Shown here: piece after piece, positions 50,325 through 60,366 of the stretch
How the letters are laid out: every line of letters starts with the position of its first letter
Numbering within the stretch: position 1 is the first letter of the stretch
From: PALSA-1353 sp050012375
GTDB lineage: Bacteria; Planctomycetota; Phycisphaerae; Tepidisphaerales; Tepidisphaeraceae
Length of the DNA: 64,000 bases
Direction of reading: 5' to 3'
NCBI GenBank assembly: GCA_050012375.1
Contig: JBEKHH010000020.1
Coordinates: forward strand, 1 to 64,000
The notes under the pieces: model-generated
What the model saw: only the letters and a program-made list of their open reading frames with translations
Told to the model about the DNA's origin: nothing
Databases searched by the model: none
Program-made: the position numbers and the translations under genes

Positions 50325-52771
50325 GTCTTCAGCCCCTCGTAGTAAACCAGGTTCCGCGAGGCGCGGAAAATCAGCAGCGTCGTCAGCAGCACGATCACGA
50401 ACAACACCCACGCCATCGCGCTGGCATAGCCCATATGGTGAAATTCAAACGCCTGCCGATACAGGCTCAGCACGTAAAAAAGCGTCGCGTTATCCGGACC
50501 CCCGCGCGTGGAGCTGTCCACGCCCGTCATCACATAGACCTGAGTGAAGATCTGAAAGCTGGCGATGATCCCCATCACGACATTGTAAAAAATCAGCGGA
50601 GAGAGCATCGGTAACGTCACGTTCCACAACCGCCGCCACGCCCCAGCCCCGTCGAGACGCGCCGCTTCGTACAACGAATCCGGAATGCCCTTAAGCCCCG
50701 CGAGATAAATGATCATTCCCGCCCCGACGCCCCAGAGACTCATGATCGTCAGTGCCGGCACCGCCCAACGCATCGCGTCATTCGTCGGAGGGTTGGTCGA
50801 GATATCCATCCCGAACCAATTCGGCGGCGACAAATGCATCGGATGAAGCAGCGGGCGCAGAAAGTGATTCACGATCCCATACTCGTTGTTGAACACTTGC
50901 AGCCAGAGCACCGCCAGCGCCACGCCCGACACCACCGACGGCACGAAATAAACCGTCCGAAAGATCGTGATCCCCCGCACCCGCGTATTCATCAGCAGCG
51001 CCACCGCCAGGCCCGCGATCTGTGTCGCCGGCACCGCCACCAGCACAAAATAAAATGTCACCTTCAGTGAAATGGGAAACGTCGCATCATGCGTGAAGAG
51101 TTCCGTGAAGTTTGCCCCGCCGACAAACATCGCCCCGCTCAGCGGCGTCAGGCCCGTCCAACGCGTGAATGCCAGCAGGAACGACAGGACCATCGGCCCC
51201 AGCGTCAGCGCCAAAAAACCCGCCACCCACGGCATGATGAACATCCAGCCGGCCCGCTCCTGTGCAAGGTCCAGCGATCCCAGCTTCTCTCGCCGCGCTT
51301 TCAGCCATAATCCGAACGCCGCCGTCGCCAGCGCCGCGGCCGCGATTGAAACGATTCGCCCCCAGGGCATCAATCCACGCGCATCGCTGCGCGTCGGCGA
51401 GTCCAGCTCGTCCAGCCAACGCCGTTGCACCTCCTTGGCCGCCGTCTCCGTGCTTGCCAGCCCGAGTTGGATCGCCAGCCCGTCGCAATCGCTGAGGATG
51501 TGGTCCCACTCGCTCTGCGCCGGCAACTGCTGAATGCGAGCGTGCGCGATCGCGTCGATGAACACCTGCCGGTCGTAGGGTGGGATCGGCGTTTCGTGCG
51601 GGTCGTCCGGCGGCGGGGGGTTGAGAAACGTCGGAATCGCGCTCTGCCGCGACGGCATCGCCAAATTCATCTTCGCCGCCAGCAACTGCCCCTCCTCGCC
51701 GCACAGGAAGTGAATCAGCTCGTACGCCGCGTCCGGCTCATGGCACTGGCTGCTCATAGACCAGCCGGTCAGGAAGACCACCGACGCCGGAGTCGTCTCG
51801 TATGGCGCCGGAACCACATCCCACTTGAAATCCGTGATCGTCTTGTATGTCGGCGCCAGCCACGTCCCCACCGGACCGGTGCACCCGATATTCCCGTTCA
51901 TGAACTCCTGCGAGCCGTCCTTGGCCATCCCCGTCGGGTTGTAACTGGTCTGGTCCTTCAACCGCATTTTGCAGATGAACTTCATGCCCGCTTGCGCCTC
52001 GGGCGTGTCCAGCGCCACTTGGCGAAACAGCGGATTGCCCTTGGCGTCGGTATGGAAGAATTCCCCCCCGAACGTCCAGAGAATATCCCGCAGCGTATCG
52101 CCCCAGATCCAGAGATACGTGCCGTAAATCTCCCGCCCCTTGTAATCCGCCCGATCGCGCAGCGCATTGATCTTCTTCATCTCCACCGCAAAGCGATCCC
52201 AGGTCCACCCATGTTTCTGAATGTCGCGCCAGTCCACGCCGGCCGCTTCGAACAGGTTGATGTTGATATAAAAACCAGTGGTCGTGAAATCCTTCGGCAG
52301 CGCAAAGAGCGGCCCATGTCCCGCCGCACCCGTGGACGTGTCGAACCGGAACGCGTTGAGCACCACCGGAACGAAGTCGTCCATCCACGCCTTGTTCTCC
52401 TTGGCGACGAACCCGTCGAGCGGCCGGACAATCTTGAGGGTGGCGAATTCCGGCAACATATCCGGCGGCAGATAAAACACGTCCGGCGGCTGCCCCGCCG
52501 CCAGCATCGTCTTCAGCTTGTTCCGCGTCGTATCCGGATCCCCGGGGTTCATGCGGATGATCCGCACGTTGGGATGGGCGCGCTCAAAAGCGGCCACGAT
52601 GTCCGCAACGATCTTGTCTTCCGACGGCGCCCCCCAATGCAACACCGTCAGCGTGATCGGCCGGTCGTCTCGATGCCGCGCCACCACGCGCCGGCCCACG
52701 TCAAAAAAGGACCACAAGACAATGGCCACGGCAGCGACGGCAAGCAATGTTCGGGCGGTCCGAGCAATCAT
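50321..52771 (-). CDS. Fused sugar-binding protein and MalF-type permease
   Basis: 816 residues. N-terminal membrane helix (about 7-25), then a family 1 extracellular solute-binding domain (about 36-450: TVLHWGAPSEDKIVADIVAA, VIRMNPGDPDTTR-like RIIRMNPGDPDTTRNKL, FALPKDFTTTGFYININLF), a second membrane helix (about 475-495), and a complete permease with six helices and the EAA loop YEAARLDGAGAWRRLWNVTL. The fusion tethers the binding protein to its own permease. Fusions like this occur in planctomycetes as far as I recall. Sugar substrate unknown. Confidence 0.92.
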   Translation of the reverse strand: MIARTARTLLAVAAVAIVLWSFFDVGRRVVARHRDDRPITLTVLHWGAPSEDKIVADIVAAFERAHPNVRIIRMNPGDPDTTRNKLKTMLAAGQPPDVFYLPPDMLPEFATLKIVRPLDGFVAKENKAWMDDFVPVVLNAFRFDTSTGAAGHGPLFALPKDFTTTGFYININLFEAAGVDWRDIQKHGWTWDRFAVEMKKINALRDRADYKGREIYGTYLWIWGDTLRDILWTFGGEFFHTDAKGNPLFRQVALDTPEAQAGMKFICKMRLKDQTSYNPTGMAKDGSQEFMNGNIGCTGPVGTWLAPTYKTITDFKWDVVPAPYETTPASVVFLTGWSMSSQCHEPDAAYELIHFLCGEEGQLLAAKMNLAMPSRQSAIPTFLNPPPPDDPHETPIPPYDRQVFIDAIAHARIQQLPAQSEWDHILSDCDGLAIQLGLASTETAAKEVQRRWLDELDSPTRSDARGLMPWGRIVSIAAAALATAAFGLWLKARREKLGSLDLAQERAGWMFIMPWVAGFLALTLGPMVLSFLLAFTRWTGLTPLSGAMFVGGANFTELFTHDATFPISLKVTFYFVLVAVPATQIAGLAVALLMNTRVRGITIFRTVYFVPSVVSGVALAVLWLQVFNNEYGIVNHFLRPLLHPMHLSPPNWFGMDISTNPPTNDAMRWAVPALTIMSLWGVGAGMIIYLAGLKGIPDSLYEAARLDGAGAWRRLWNVTLPMLSPLIFYNVVMGIIASFQIFTQVYVMTGVDSSTRGGPDNATLFYVLSLYRQAFEFHHMGYASAMAWVLFVIVLLTTLLIFRASRNLVYYEGLKT

Positions 52772-52905
52772 AGGGGCGCTAATACCATTCTACAGGAAAC
52801 GCATCCCTTTTGCCGAGCACAGGCCCGCGTCTTCGCGGTTCAATTTCTTCCCCGCAACAAACCTTGCCACCGCCCCCGCACCGGGTAACCTCATCATTCC
52901 ACACG

Positions 52906-54363
52906 ATGGCATGGTTCGCCTTTTACCTCGTCTACGCCCTGATCGGCTGGGGAATCCGCGTGATGATGGTAACCGTGGTCCTCCGACGGCAATTCGCGCC
53001 TGGCGCTTCGGTGGCATGGCTCGGCATTGTCTTTCTACACCCGTACATCGGGTTGCTCCTTTACTTGCTCGTCGGCGAAAGCCGCCTGGGTCCGCACCGC
53101 ATCGAACGCTATCGCCAGATCACCGCCCGCTTCCGCGATCCCGCCCGTCATCCCGGCCGCCTGCCCCATCAGACCCGTCCCGATTCCGAGCCGTCCTATC
53201 AGCCCATGGTGCTCCAGGCCGAGAAAATCAGCGATCTGCCCGTGCTCGCCGGCAATCAACTCGATTTCCTCCCCGATGCCGCACAGTTCCTTCAGTACCT
53301 CATTGCGGACATCGCCATCGCTCAGCAGCACGTGCACCTGCTCTACTACATCTTCGCCTCCGATCCTATGGCCGGCGAGGTCGGGGACGCCCTGATCCAG
53401 GCGGCTCGCCGCGGCGTTCACTGCCGAGTGCTCGCCGACGCTCTGGCGTCACGCGGGTTCTTCCACAGGAACGGCTTGGGGCCAAAGTTAATCGCCGCCG
53501 GCGTCGAAGTCGTTCCAGCTCTGCCCGTGGCGCCCCTGCGCCGACGCATGGCTCGGATGGACCTGCGCAATCATCGCAAGCTCGCCATCATCGACGGCCG
53601 CATCGCCTTCGCCGGAAGTCACAATCTCATCAACCCCGACTACGGCGGCCGTCGCGGCAATCCCTGGATCGACCTCTCCGCTCGATTCGCCGGACCCATC
53701 GTCGGCGAGTTGGCCTCCATCTTTGCCGAGGACTGGGCCTTCGAAACCAACCGGGAAATCGAAATCCCCTATCCCGATCCCGCCCGCGTCCAATCCCCGA
53801 ATGGACCAGCCGATGACGTGCTCGCCCAGGTCGTCCCCACCGGACCCACCGAGCCCAATGAAACCTACCGCCGCCTGCTTCTGGCCGCCATCCAAAGCTC
53901 CCGCCGCGAGTTGATCCTCACCACTCCCTATTTCGTTCCCGACGAAACCACGCTCCTGTCCCTGATGATGGCCGCCGATCGCGGCGTCGCCGTGAAACTC
54001 ATCGTTCCCCAAACCGCCGATCACTTCTTCGCCGCCGCCGCCGGCAGAGCGCATTACCTCTCGCTCCTCCGTTCCGGCGTGGAGATCCATCTCTATCGGC
54101 CCGCACTGCTTCACGCCAAGACGACTACCGTGGACGATGCCTTTGCCCTCTTTGGCTCCGCCAACATCGATGTCCGCAGCTTCACCCTGAATTTCGAACT
54201 CAGCGTCCTGTTATACGGCAAAGCCATCACCCAGCGCCTCCGGGCCATTCAGAACCAATACCTTTCGCAGTCCACCCAATTGAATTTAGCCGATTGGCAG
54301 CGCCGGCCGATCGCCAGCGAACTCACCGACCGCGCGGTGTCGCTGCTTTCGCCCCTGCTTTAG
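52906..54363 (+). CDS. cls: Cardiolipin synthase (phospholipase D family)
   Basis: 485 residues from the ATG at 52906. Two N-terminal membrane helices (about 3-22 and 36-55), then two phospholipase D modules. Both HKD motifs are intact: NHRKLAIIDGRIAFAGSHN and LLHAKTTTVDDAFALFGSAN. It joins phosphatidylglycerol units into cardiolipin at the inner membrane. It is 16 bases before the TPR/OGT gene, suggesting cotranscription. Confidence 0.93.
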   Translation: MAWFAFYLVYALIGWGIRVMMVTVVLRRQFAPGASVAWLGIVFLHPYIGLLLYLLVGESRLGPHRIERYRQITARFRDPARHPGRLPHQTRPDSEPSYQPMVLQAEKISDLPVLAGNQLDFLPDAAQFLQYLIADIAIAQQHVHLLYYIFASDPMAGEVGDALIQAARRGVHCRVLADALASRGFFHRNGLGPKLIAAGVEVVPALPVAPLRRRMARMDLRNHRKLAIIDGRIAFAGSHNLINPDYGGRRGNPWIDLSARFAGPIVGELASIFAEDWAFETNREIEIPYPDPARVQSPNGPADDVLAQVVPTGPTEPNETYRRLLLAAIQSSRRELILTTPYFVPDETTLLSLMMAADRGVAVKLIVPQTADHFFAAAAGRAHYLSLLRSGVEIHLYRPALLHAKTTTVDDAFALFGSANIDVRSFTLNFELSVLLYGKAITQRLRAIQNQYLSQSTQLNLADWQRRPIASELTDRAVSLLSPLL

Positions 54364-54378
54364 AATGCAACCACGCCC

Positions 54379-56640
54379 ATGCCCATCGTGACTCTCCAGC
54401 AAGCGCTCGCCGCCGGAACCCAGTTCCAAAAGGCCGGCCGTCTCGACGAGGCCCAACGCGTCTATCGCCAGCTCTTGGCGCAGGACCCCAACTGTCCCGA
54501 TGCGCTTCACCTCCTGGGCGTTCTCCTCTTCCAGCGCGGGCAGCACCAGCCGGCAATCGATTTGATCCGCCGGGCGATCGCACTCTATCCCGCCGGCGCC
54601 ATGTATCACTCCAATCTGGCTCGCATCCTCGTCGCCGCAAAAAGGCCGGACGAGGCGATCGTCGCCCACCAACAGGCCGCCGCCCTTCAGCCCAACAATC
54701 CCCAGGCGTACAACGACCTCGGCAGCGTCCTGCTCACCGCTCGCCGCGTCGATGAAGCGATCGCAGCCTATCGACGCGCCGTCGAGCTTGGCCCCGAATT
54801 ACCCGGTGCCTGGTCCAACCTCGCCAGCGCCCTGCAAGTCGGCGGCCAGTTGTCTGAAGCATTGAACTGCTGCAAAAAAGCATTGGCGATTCAGCCGAAT
54901 TATGTTGAGGCCATCGGCGTTCTCGGCAACATCCTCTGCGACCTGGACCAGTTCGATGAAGCCATCGCGGAGTTCCAAAGGGCGATCGCGCTCAGGCCCG
55001 ACATACCGGAACTTCATAACAATCTAGGTCTGGGCCTGCTCCGTCGCGGTCGATTTGATGAGGCGATTGCCGCGCTCGACAAAGCCATCGCTTTGCAACC
55101 GGATTACGCCCGTGCCTGGAGCAATCGCGCCAAGGTGCTTCGGGATCAAGGCCGCCTCGAAGAGGCCGCCGCTGCCGCTTACCGCGCCCTGGCCATTTCG
55201 CCCGACCTAGCCGTGGCCCATCTGAACCTCGCCACCATTTTTCTCGACGCCTCGCGCGTCGCCGAAGCCATCGCAGCCGCTCGCCGAACCCTCGAATTGT
55301 CCCCGGACATGATCAACGCCCACAATTCCCTCGGCAACGCACTGAAGGATGACGGTTCCGTCGCCGAGGCAATCGCCTCTTTCGACCGCGCCTTGGCCCT
55401 GAAGCCCAACGAGCCGGCCTTTCACAGCAACAAAGTTTACACCATGGAATTTCTTCCCGATTGCGATGCGCGAGCCCTTCTCGACGAGCAACGCCGCTGG
55501 AACGATCTGCACGCCCGGTCCGTGAAACATCTCGCTGGTCCCCACGAGCGAGATCGCTCGCCGGATCGCAAACTTCGCCTCGGTTACGTGTCCCCCGACT
55601 TTTACGCCCACGCGGAATCTTTCTTCGTTGTCCCGCTTCTGGAATCCCACGAGCACGCGCACTTCGAGATCCACTGCTATTCAGATGTCGTTCGACCGGA
55701 TGCTGTCACCGAGCGCTTGCGCCGCTGCGCCGATGGTTGGCATAATGGCGTCGGACTCACCGATGCCGAACTCGCCGACCAAATCCACCGCGATCGCATC
55801 GACATCCTCATCGATCTGACCATGCACATGGCTCGCAACCGCGCCCTGGTATTTGCCCGAAAACCCGCTCCGGTCCAGGTGGCGTGGCTCGCTTATCCCG
55901 GCGGCACCGGCTTGGACGCCATGGATTTCCGCATCACCGATGCGTGGATCGATCCGCCCGATGGGGACGATTCGTGTTATCGCGAGCAATCGATCCGCTT
56001 GCCCAAATCCTGGTGCTGCTATGATCCGCTCACCGACATTCCGCCCAGCCCCGCGCGGACCCCGGGACCTGTTCGGTTCGGATCGCTCAATAATCCCTGC
56101 AAACTCAACGAGCCGCTCTTGCGCCTGTGGGCCCGGGTCATCCAAGCCGTGCCCGACTCCCAATTGCTGGTGCAGGTGATCGGCGAGAATCATCGCCAAA
56201 GAATCCTCGACCTCTTTCGATCGTTAAATATCGCTCCCGATCGGCTGGAGTTTGTGGCTCGCTGTGGCCGCCCGGACTATCTCCGCCTCTACGACAGAAT
56301 CGACATTTGTCTCGATCCGCTCCCCTACAACGGGATCACCACCACATGCGACGCGCTCTGGATGGGCGTGCCGGTCGTGACCCTCGCCGGCAAAACCGCC
56401 GCCGGTCGCGCCGGAACCAGCATCCTGATGAACCTCGACCTCGCTGAACTGACGGCCCGCGATCCCGAGCAATTCGTAAATATCGCTCAATCGCTCGCCG
56501 CCGATCACCCGCGACGAGCCGATCTCCGCTCCACTCTTCGCCGGCGAATGCAGCAATCACCGCTGATGGACCACCGCAGATTCGCGCGCGATATGGAAGC
56601 AGCCTATCGCCAGATGTGGCGGCAATGGTGTGCGAGTTAA
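54379..56640 (+). CDS. TPR protein with O-GlcNAc-transferase-like domain
   Basis: 753 residues. About ten tetratricopeptide repeats (residues about 10-370, for example AIAEFQRAIALRPDIPELHN), then a C-terminal GT41-type domain similar to SPINDLY/OGT: RKLRLGYVSPDFYAHAESFF, PAPVQVAWLAYPGGTGLDAM, RITDAWIDPP and CLDPLPYNGITTTCDALWMG. Catalyses O-linked sugar transfer to protein in characterised relatives; the target here is unknown. Starts 16 bases after the cardiolipin synthase stop. Confidence 0.93.
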   Translation: MPIVTLQQALAAGTQFQKAGRLDEAQRVYRQLLAQDPNCPDALHLLGVLLFQRGQHQPAIDLIRRAIALYPAGAMYHSNLARILVAAKRPDEAIVAHQQAAALQPNNPQAYNDLGSVLLTARRVDEAIAAYRRAVELGPELPGAWSNLASALQVGGQLSEALNCCKKALAIQPNYVEAIGVLGNILCDLDQFDEAIAEFQRAIALRPDIPELHNNLGLGLLRRGRFDEAIAALDKAIALQPDYARAWSNRAKVLRDQGRLEEAAAAAYRALAISPDLAVAHLNLATIFLDASRVAEAIAAARRTLELSPDMINAHNSLGNALKDDGSVAEAIASFDRALALKPNEPAFHSNKVYTMEFLPDCDARALLDEQRRWNDLHARSVKHLAGPHERDRSPDRKLRLGYVSPDFYAHAESFFVVPLLESHEHAHFEIHCYSDVVRPDAVTERLRRCADGWHNGVGLTDAELADQIHRDRIDILIDLTMHMARNRALVFARKPAPVQVAWLAYPGGTGLDAMDFRITDAWIDPPDGDDSCYREQSIRLPKSWCCYDPLTDIPPSPARTPGPVRFGSLNNPCKLNEPLLRLWARVIQAVPDSQLLVQVIGENHRQRILDLFRSLNIAPDRLEFVARCGRPDYLRLYDRIDICLDPLPYNGITTTCDALWMGVPVVTLAGKTAAGRAGTSILMNLDLAELTARDPEQFVNIAQSLAADHPRRADLRSTLRRRMQQSPLMDHRRFARDMEAAYRQMWRQWCAS

Positions 56641-56651
56641 ATTCCAAATGC

Positions 56652-56758
56652 AACCGCGAAGACGCGAAGGGCGCGAAGAACGCGCGAAGAAATCCCAAAA
56701 AAATCAGCCCAAGAATTTCTTCGCGTCTGTCTTCGCGCCCTTCGCGTCTTCGCGGTTC
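56652..56758. repeat. Fold-back repeat, family B copy 2
   Basis: Left arm ACCGCGAAGACGCGAAGGGC plus GCGAAGAACGCGCGAAGA; right arm TTCTTCGCGTCTGTCTTCGC plus GCCCTTCGCGTCTTCGCGGT. The inverted arms match family B copy 1 at 36508-36620. It fills the gap between the converging OGT-like and hrpB genes and could serve as a bidirectional stop. Confidence 0.85.
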
Positions 56759-56760
56759 TC

Positions 56761-59376
56761 TTATTTCCGTTGTCTTCCCCCCTTCGCCTGCGGCCTCGCC
56801 CTCAGCGGATCGTCCGGCCAGGAATGCTTCGGATAACGCACGCGCAAATCCTTGCGAACCTGAAAATAAGCCGTCGCCCAAAAACTTCGCAAATCGCCCG
56901 TAATCTGCACCGGCTGGTAATTCGGCCCCAGCAGATGCAGCACCACCGCCACGCGCCCCGCGGCGATCCGCGGCGTCTGACCCCAGGAAAAAACCTCCTG
57001 AAGCCGAACCTTCAGCACCGGCGGCTGATTCGCCCCATATTCCAGCCGAATCCGGCTCCCGCTCGGCACTTCAATCGTCTCCGGCGCCTGCTCCCGCAGC
57101 ACACGAGCCATCGCAAACCCCAGCCGCGCCTCCAGCGCATCCGCCAGCGGCAAACGCTCGATTTCCTCCACGCTCTTTTTCCCGGCGCACAATTCCGCCA
57201 GCACATCGCCCAATTCATTCTCATCAAAAGCCGGCCACGGATGCTCCGGCATCCATTTTCGCAGCAGCCCCACCCGGGCCAGGAAATTCCCTGCCCGCTG
57301 ATCCTTCCCGAAAAACTCCGCCGCCCGCGGCCGCAGCGCCGCCGCCAGCGTTTCATCCGAACCATCGACCGGCGCATCGCTTTCTTCGGAAAGAATCAGA
57401 TCGCGATACCGCACCACGCCGCGACCCACCACCCGCCCGCGCCGCTCATCAAACACCGTCGTGCGCTGCCGCGAAATCGATTGTGGAAACATTTCCCAAA
57501 GCCACTCCGCGCGAATCGCGCTGGCGATGCGCACCAGCGCTTCGCGCGCCCCGGACCGCGGATCGTCCCGCGCATCAAGCGCCAGGAATAATTCCGATTG
57601 CCGCACGACCGATTCCGCATCCAGTCGCACGCCGCCCCCGCCCGTCATCACTCCTGCCGCCCGGTCCCCAGCCCGCCGCCGGCAAACCCGGTCCGGATAC
57701 GCCCAAAGCAACAGCTTCAGCAGCGTCTCATCCGACCCCGGTGAACCGCTCCTCCGCCGTTGCACTCCCTCTCCCCATTTAGCCCCCGGTGATTCACCGG
57801 GGGCAACCTCCCGGCGCCCCAATCGCCTTCCGATCCACCGCAATTCATCCCGCACCTGCGCAACCTGCCGAGCCGCGATCGCATCGATCCCGCCCTCGCC
57901 CAGATGCGCCGCAAAATGATGCCGCTGGGCCTCGGCCAAATCCTGTATCCGAACCAGCAGATCGCTGTCCCCCTGCGTCGCCGGCCCGCGAGAATGCATC
58001 GGCTGATTGAAATCCGGCCGCCGAATATCTCTCTCGCACAGCAACGCCGCCAGCGTCGCACCTTCCTCCGTGCAGCCCGCCTCCGCCGCGGCGCACAGCA
58101 GCCGTCCGATCCGCGGATGCAGCGGCAGCGAGATCAACCGCTTCCCCATCGGCGTCACGCCCCCTTCGTCCAGCGCCCCGAGCATCTCCAGCAATCGCTG
58201 CGCCGATTCCAGCGCCGCCACCGGCGGACGCTCGAACCACGCAAACGCTGCCGCATCCGCCTTCCCCCACGCGTGCAAATCCAGCACCGCGCCCGCAAGG
58301 TCCACGCGCATGATCTCCGGCAATTCAAATTCATCCAGCTCCGCCTGCTCTTTCGCAGACCACAATCGCACGCACGTCCCCGCCCCCGTGCGCCCAGCCC
58401 GCCCTGCGCGCTGCGTCGCCGACGCCTTGCTGATCCGCTTCAGCTCCAGCCGATCCAATCCGCGCCGCGGATCAAACGCCGGCACACGCGCCAGTCCGCT
58501 GTCGATCACCCATCGCACGCCTTCAATCGTCAGCGAAGTCTCGGCGATATTGGTTGAAAGAATGACCTTGCGCCGCCCGCTCGGCCTGAGCGCCAGCGTC
58601 TGTTGCTCAGGCGGCAGACTTCCATGCAGCGGAAGAATCGCCAGGTCACTTCGCTCGCCCACCGGCTCCAGAAGCCGCCCAACGCGCCGGATTTCCTGCG
58701 CCCCCGGCAAAAACACCAGCACATCTCCGCGTGAATTCGCGCGCCCGGTCACCTCCTCCACCGCCGCCGCCACGCGCTCCGCCAGCGCCGCTTCCCCATG
58801 CGCCCGGTATTCAATCTCCACCGCAAACGTCCGCCCCGGCACGCGCACCACCGGACATCCCCCCAAAAATCGCGCAGCCGTCTCCGCCTCCAAAGTCGCC
58901 GACATCACGATCAGCAGCAAATCCGGCCGAACCGTCTGCTGCATTTCCCGCAGCATGGCGATGGCCAGATCGACGTGCAGCGATCGCTCATGGAATTCGT
59001 CGAGCACAACCGCCCCGACGCCCTCCAGAAACGGATCGTCGAGCATCTGCCGCGTCAGCACCCCCTCGGTCAGCACGCGCAGGCGAGTATTTTTGCCGAT
59101 CCGTTTTTCAAACCGGATTTGATACCCGACTTCCCCGCCGACTTCCCAACCGTTTTCCTCGGCAATCCGCTGAGCCGCCGCCCGCGCCGCCACCCGCCGT
59201 GGCTGAAGCATCACCAGATTCGGATGCTCCCTCGGCAGAATTCCCCCGCGCAAAATCGCCGGCGGCACCCGCGTCGTCTTCCCCGCCCCCGGCTCGGCGA
59301 CGATCACCAGCGACTTGGCCTCGCCAAGTCGCCGAACAATCTCCGGCAGATGGGCGTCAATCGGCAGGGGGGTCAT
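56761..59376 (-). CDS. hrpB: ATP-dependent RNA helicase HrpB type
   Basis: 871 residues, DEAH-box family. N-terminal core: motif I VAEPGAGKTTRVPPA, motif II LDEFHERSLHVDLAIAML, motif VI ATQRAGRAGRTGAGTCVRL. The C-terminal HrpB domain includes PEHPWPAFDENELGD and LKVRLQEVFSWGQTPR. Usual length for HrpB. The stop is immediately followed by fold-back repeat B2. Role in RNA or ribosome handling is from family knowledge. Confidence 0.95.
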   Translation of the reverse strand: MTPLPIDAHLPEIVRRLGEAKSLVIVAEPGAGKTTRVPPAILRGGILPREHPNLVMLQPRRVAARAAAQRIAEENGWEVGGEVGYQIRFEKRIGKNTRLRVLTEGVLTRQMLDDPFLEGVGAVVLDEFHERSLHVDLAIAMLREMQQTVRPDLLLIVMSATLEAETAARFLGGCPVVRVPGRTFAVEIEYRAHGEAALAERVAAAVEEVTGRANSRGDVLVFLPGAQEIRRVGRLLEPVGERSDLAILPLHGSLPPEQQTLALRPSGRRKVILSTNIAETSLTIEGVRWVIDSGLARVPAFDPRRGLDRLELKRISKASATQRAGRAGRTGAGTCVRLWSAKEQAELDEFELPEIMRVDLAGAVLDLHAWGKADAAAFAWFERPPVAALESAQRLLEMLGALDEGGVTPMGKRLISLPLHPRIGRLLCAAAEAGCTEEGATLAALLCERDIRRPDFNQPMHSRGPATQGDSDLLVRIQDLAEAQRHHFAAHLGEGGIDAIAARQVAQVRDELRWIGRRLGRREVAPGESPGAKWGEGVQRRRSGSPGSDETLLKLLLWAYPDRVCRRRAGDRAAGVMTGGGGVRLDAESVVRQSELFLALDARDDPRSGAREALVRIASAIRAEWLWEMFPQSISRQRTTVFDERRGRVVGRGVVRYRDLILSEESDAPVDGSDETLAAALRPRAAEFFGKDQRAGNFLARVGLLRKWMPEHPWPAFDENELGDVLAELCAGKKSVEEIERLPLADALEARLGFAMARVLREQAPETIEVPSGSRIRLEYGANQPPVLKVRLQEVFSWGQTPRIAAGRVAVVLHLLGPNYQPVQITGDLRSFWATAYFQVRKDLRVRYPKHSWPDDPLRARPQAKGGRQRK

Positions 59377-59680
59377 CGAGCCGAATTGTAGAGGCCCGAG
59401 GCATCACCTGTAAAAGCCGCACATCTTCTCGATGGCCGGGTATAATGCGGGCTATTGAATGTTGGACCTCGTCGATCAACATCGCGCTGAGACCGAGTTG
59501 CTCTGCCGGTGACGCCGGTTCTCGAAAGGAGCGGCGGTGAGGAATGCCGAACTTCGGATCTGTCCCGATTTATTTCCCCGACAGGCCCATCGCTCGCATT
59601 TCGTTTTTTGGTTTGAATTGCAGTAGAATTCGCCGTCGCCCCATCAAATCGAGTGGCGTTGGTGAAGACGCGGAGGTTGA
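59377..59680. other. Gene-free stretch with promoter-like and short ORF signals
   Basis: A TATAAT at 59441 has no matching -35. After it are a 17-codon ATG frame (59459) and a GTG frame with AAAGGAG upstream, 29 codons, near 59537. Neither is supported enough to call. Otherwise nothing recognisable. Confidence 0.3.
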
Positions 59681-59848
59681 TTGAAGCTTTTTTCCTTGAA
59701 CATGGCCAGACTTTCGCAATTCAAAAAACTAGCGACGTTCGTTTTGGTTTCAGCTTTGGCGTTCGTCTTATTCTGGTTTGCCGGCACGCCCTACGACTCT
59801 AACCGGCCGGTAAACTACACTCCGCCCATTGTCCTCGGGCGAGGATAG
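59681..59848 (+). CDS. Possible small membrane protein
   Basis: 55 residues from TTG at 59681, with GGAGG 4 bases upstream; an ATG at 59702 gives 48 residues but has no ribosome binding site. One membrane helix (FVLVSALAFVLFWFAGTP), then a short Pro/Asn-rich tail. Weakly supported; it could be debris of a larger gene. Confidence 0.35.
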   Translation: MKLFSLNMARLSQFKKLATFVLVSALAFVLFWFAGTPYDSNRPVNYTPPIVLGRG

Positions 59849-60366
59849 ATGTGCGGGCGACGTGAACCACATCCGTCGTTGTTAAACGATCGCAGCAACT
59901 GTCGGAGTCCGTCAAATAACCCATTATCCCAACTGGCCGCGAAGGGACAAAATGCGTTGAGGTCAAGATAACCATGTTGGCTGGAGAGACCGAGATTGAT
60001 TCCCGTTCGTTTCCCTGCGATGCGCCGGTGGAGTCTCTTTTGTTTGTCGCAATGAATTGGTCGACGGTCGCATTTTGTCCGACAAAATTTCTGGCAAATC
60101 GCCGAAAAATCAAGGCAATTTTGTTTTAATTCGTGGTTCAACAATCTATATCTGATCGCGTCGAATTTGGTGCGCCAGGCGATGGTGTAGCGGATCAGGC
60201 CCGAAATTTATTTCTCGCCGTTTCTTCTCCACGATTTGAGAAATCGAGTCTTATTGCAAAATGGCCGACGAGGTTCCCCGGCAGAGGTGCATATTGCATA
60301 TCCCGGTTTAATCGCAATTTGCGGTTTTGGCGCGACTTTTCCCGACGGACCAACGAGGAGCGAACT
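59849..60366. other. Intergenic region with direct repeat F1
   Basis: Contains the diverged repeat F1 (see 59894-60055). From 60056 to 60366 there is AT-richer sequence leading to the surface-protein gene, including TGCATATTGCATA, a direct repeat of TGCATA. No gene seen. Confidence 0.5.
59894..60055. repeat. Diverged direct repeat F1, mobile-element remnant
   Basis: Shares an ordered series of segments with 62342-62508: CTGTCGGAGTCCGTCAAATA/CTGTCCGAGTCGGTCAAATA, CCCATTATCCC/CCCATAATCCC, GGTCAAGATAACCATGTTGG/GGTTAAGACAGCCATCTTGC, TGATTCCCGTTCGTT/TGATCCCCGTTCATT, GCGATGCGCCGG and GTCGCAATGA. Probably copies of one inactivated element flanking the PEP-CTERM gene. Confidence 0.65.

Noticed and set aside
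52906..54363. Phospholipase D protein as part of a defence system with the SNF2 helicase (DISARM-like)
   Set aside because: It is about 31 kb away, has membrane helices and both HKD motifs of cardiolipin synthase, and no methylase or DUF1998 gene is present near the helicase.
59441..59446. TATAAT as a promoter
   Set aside because: No acceptable -35 at 16-18 bases and no convincing gene after it.
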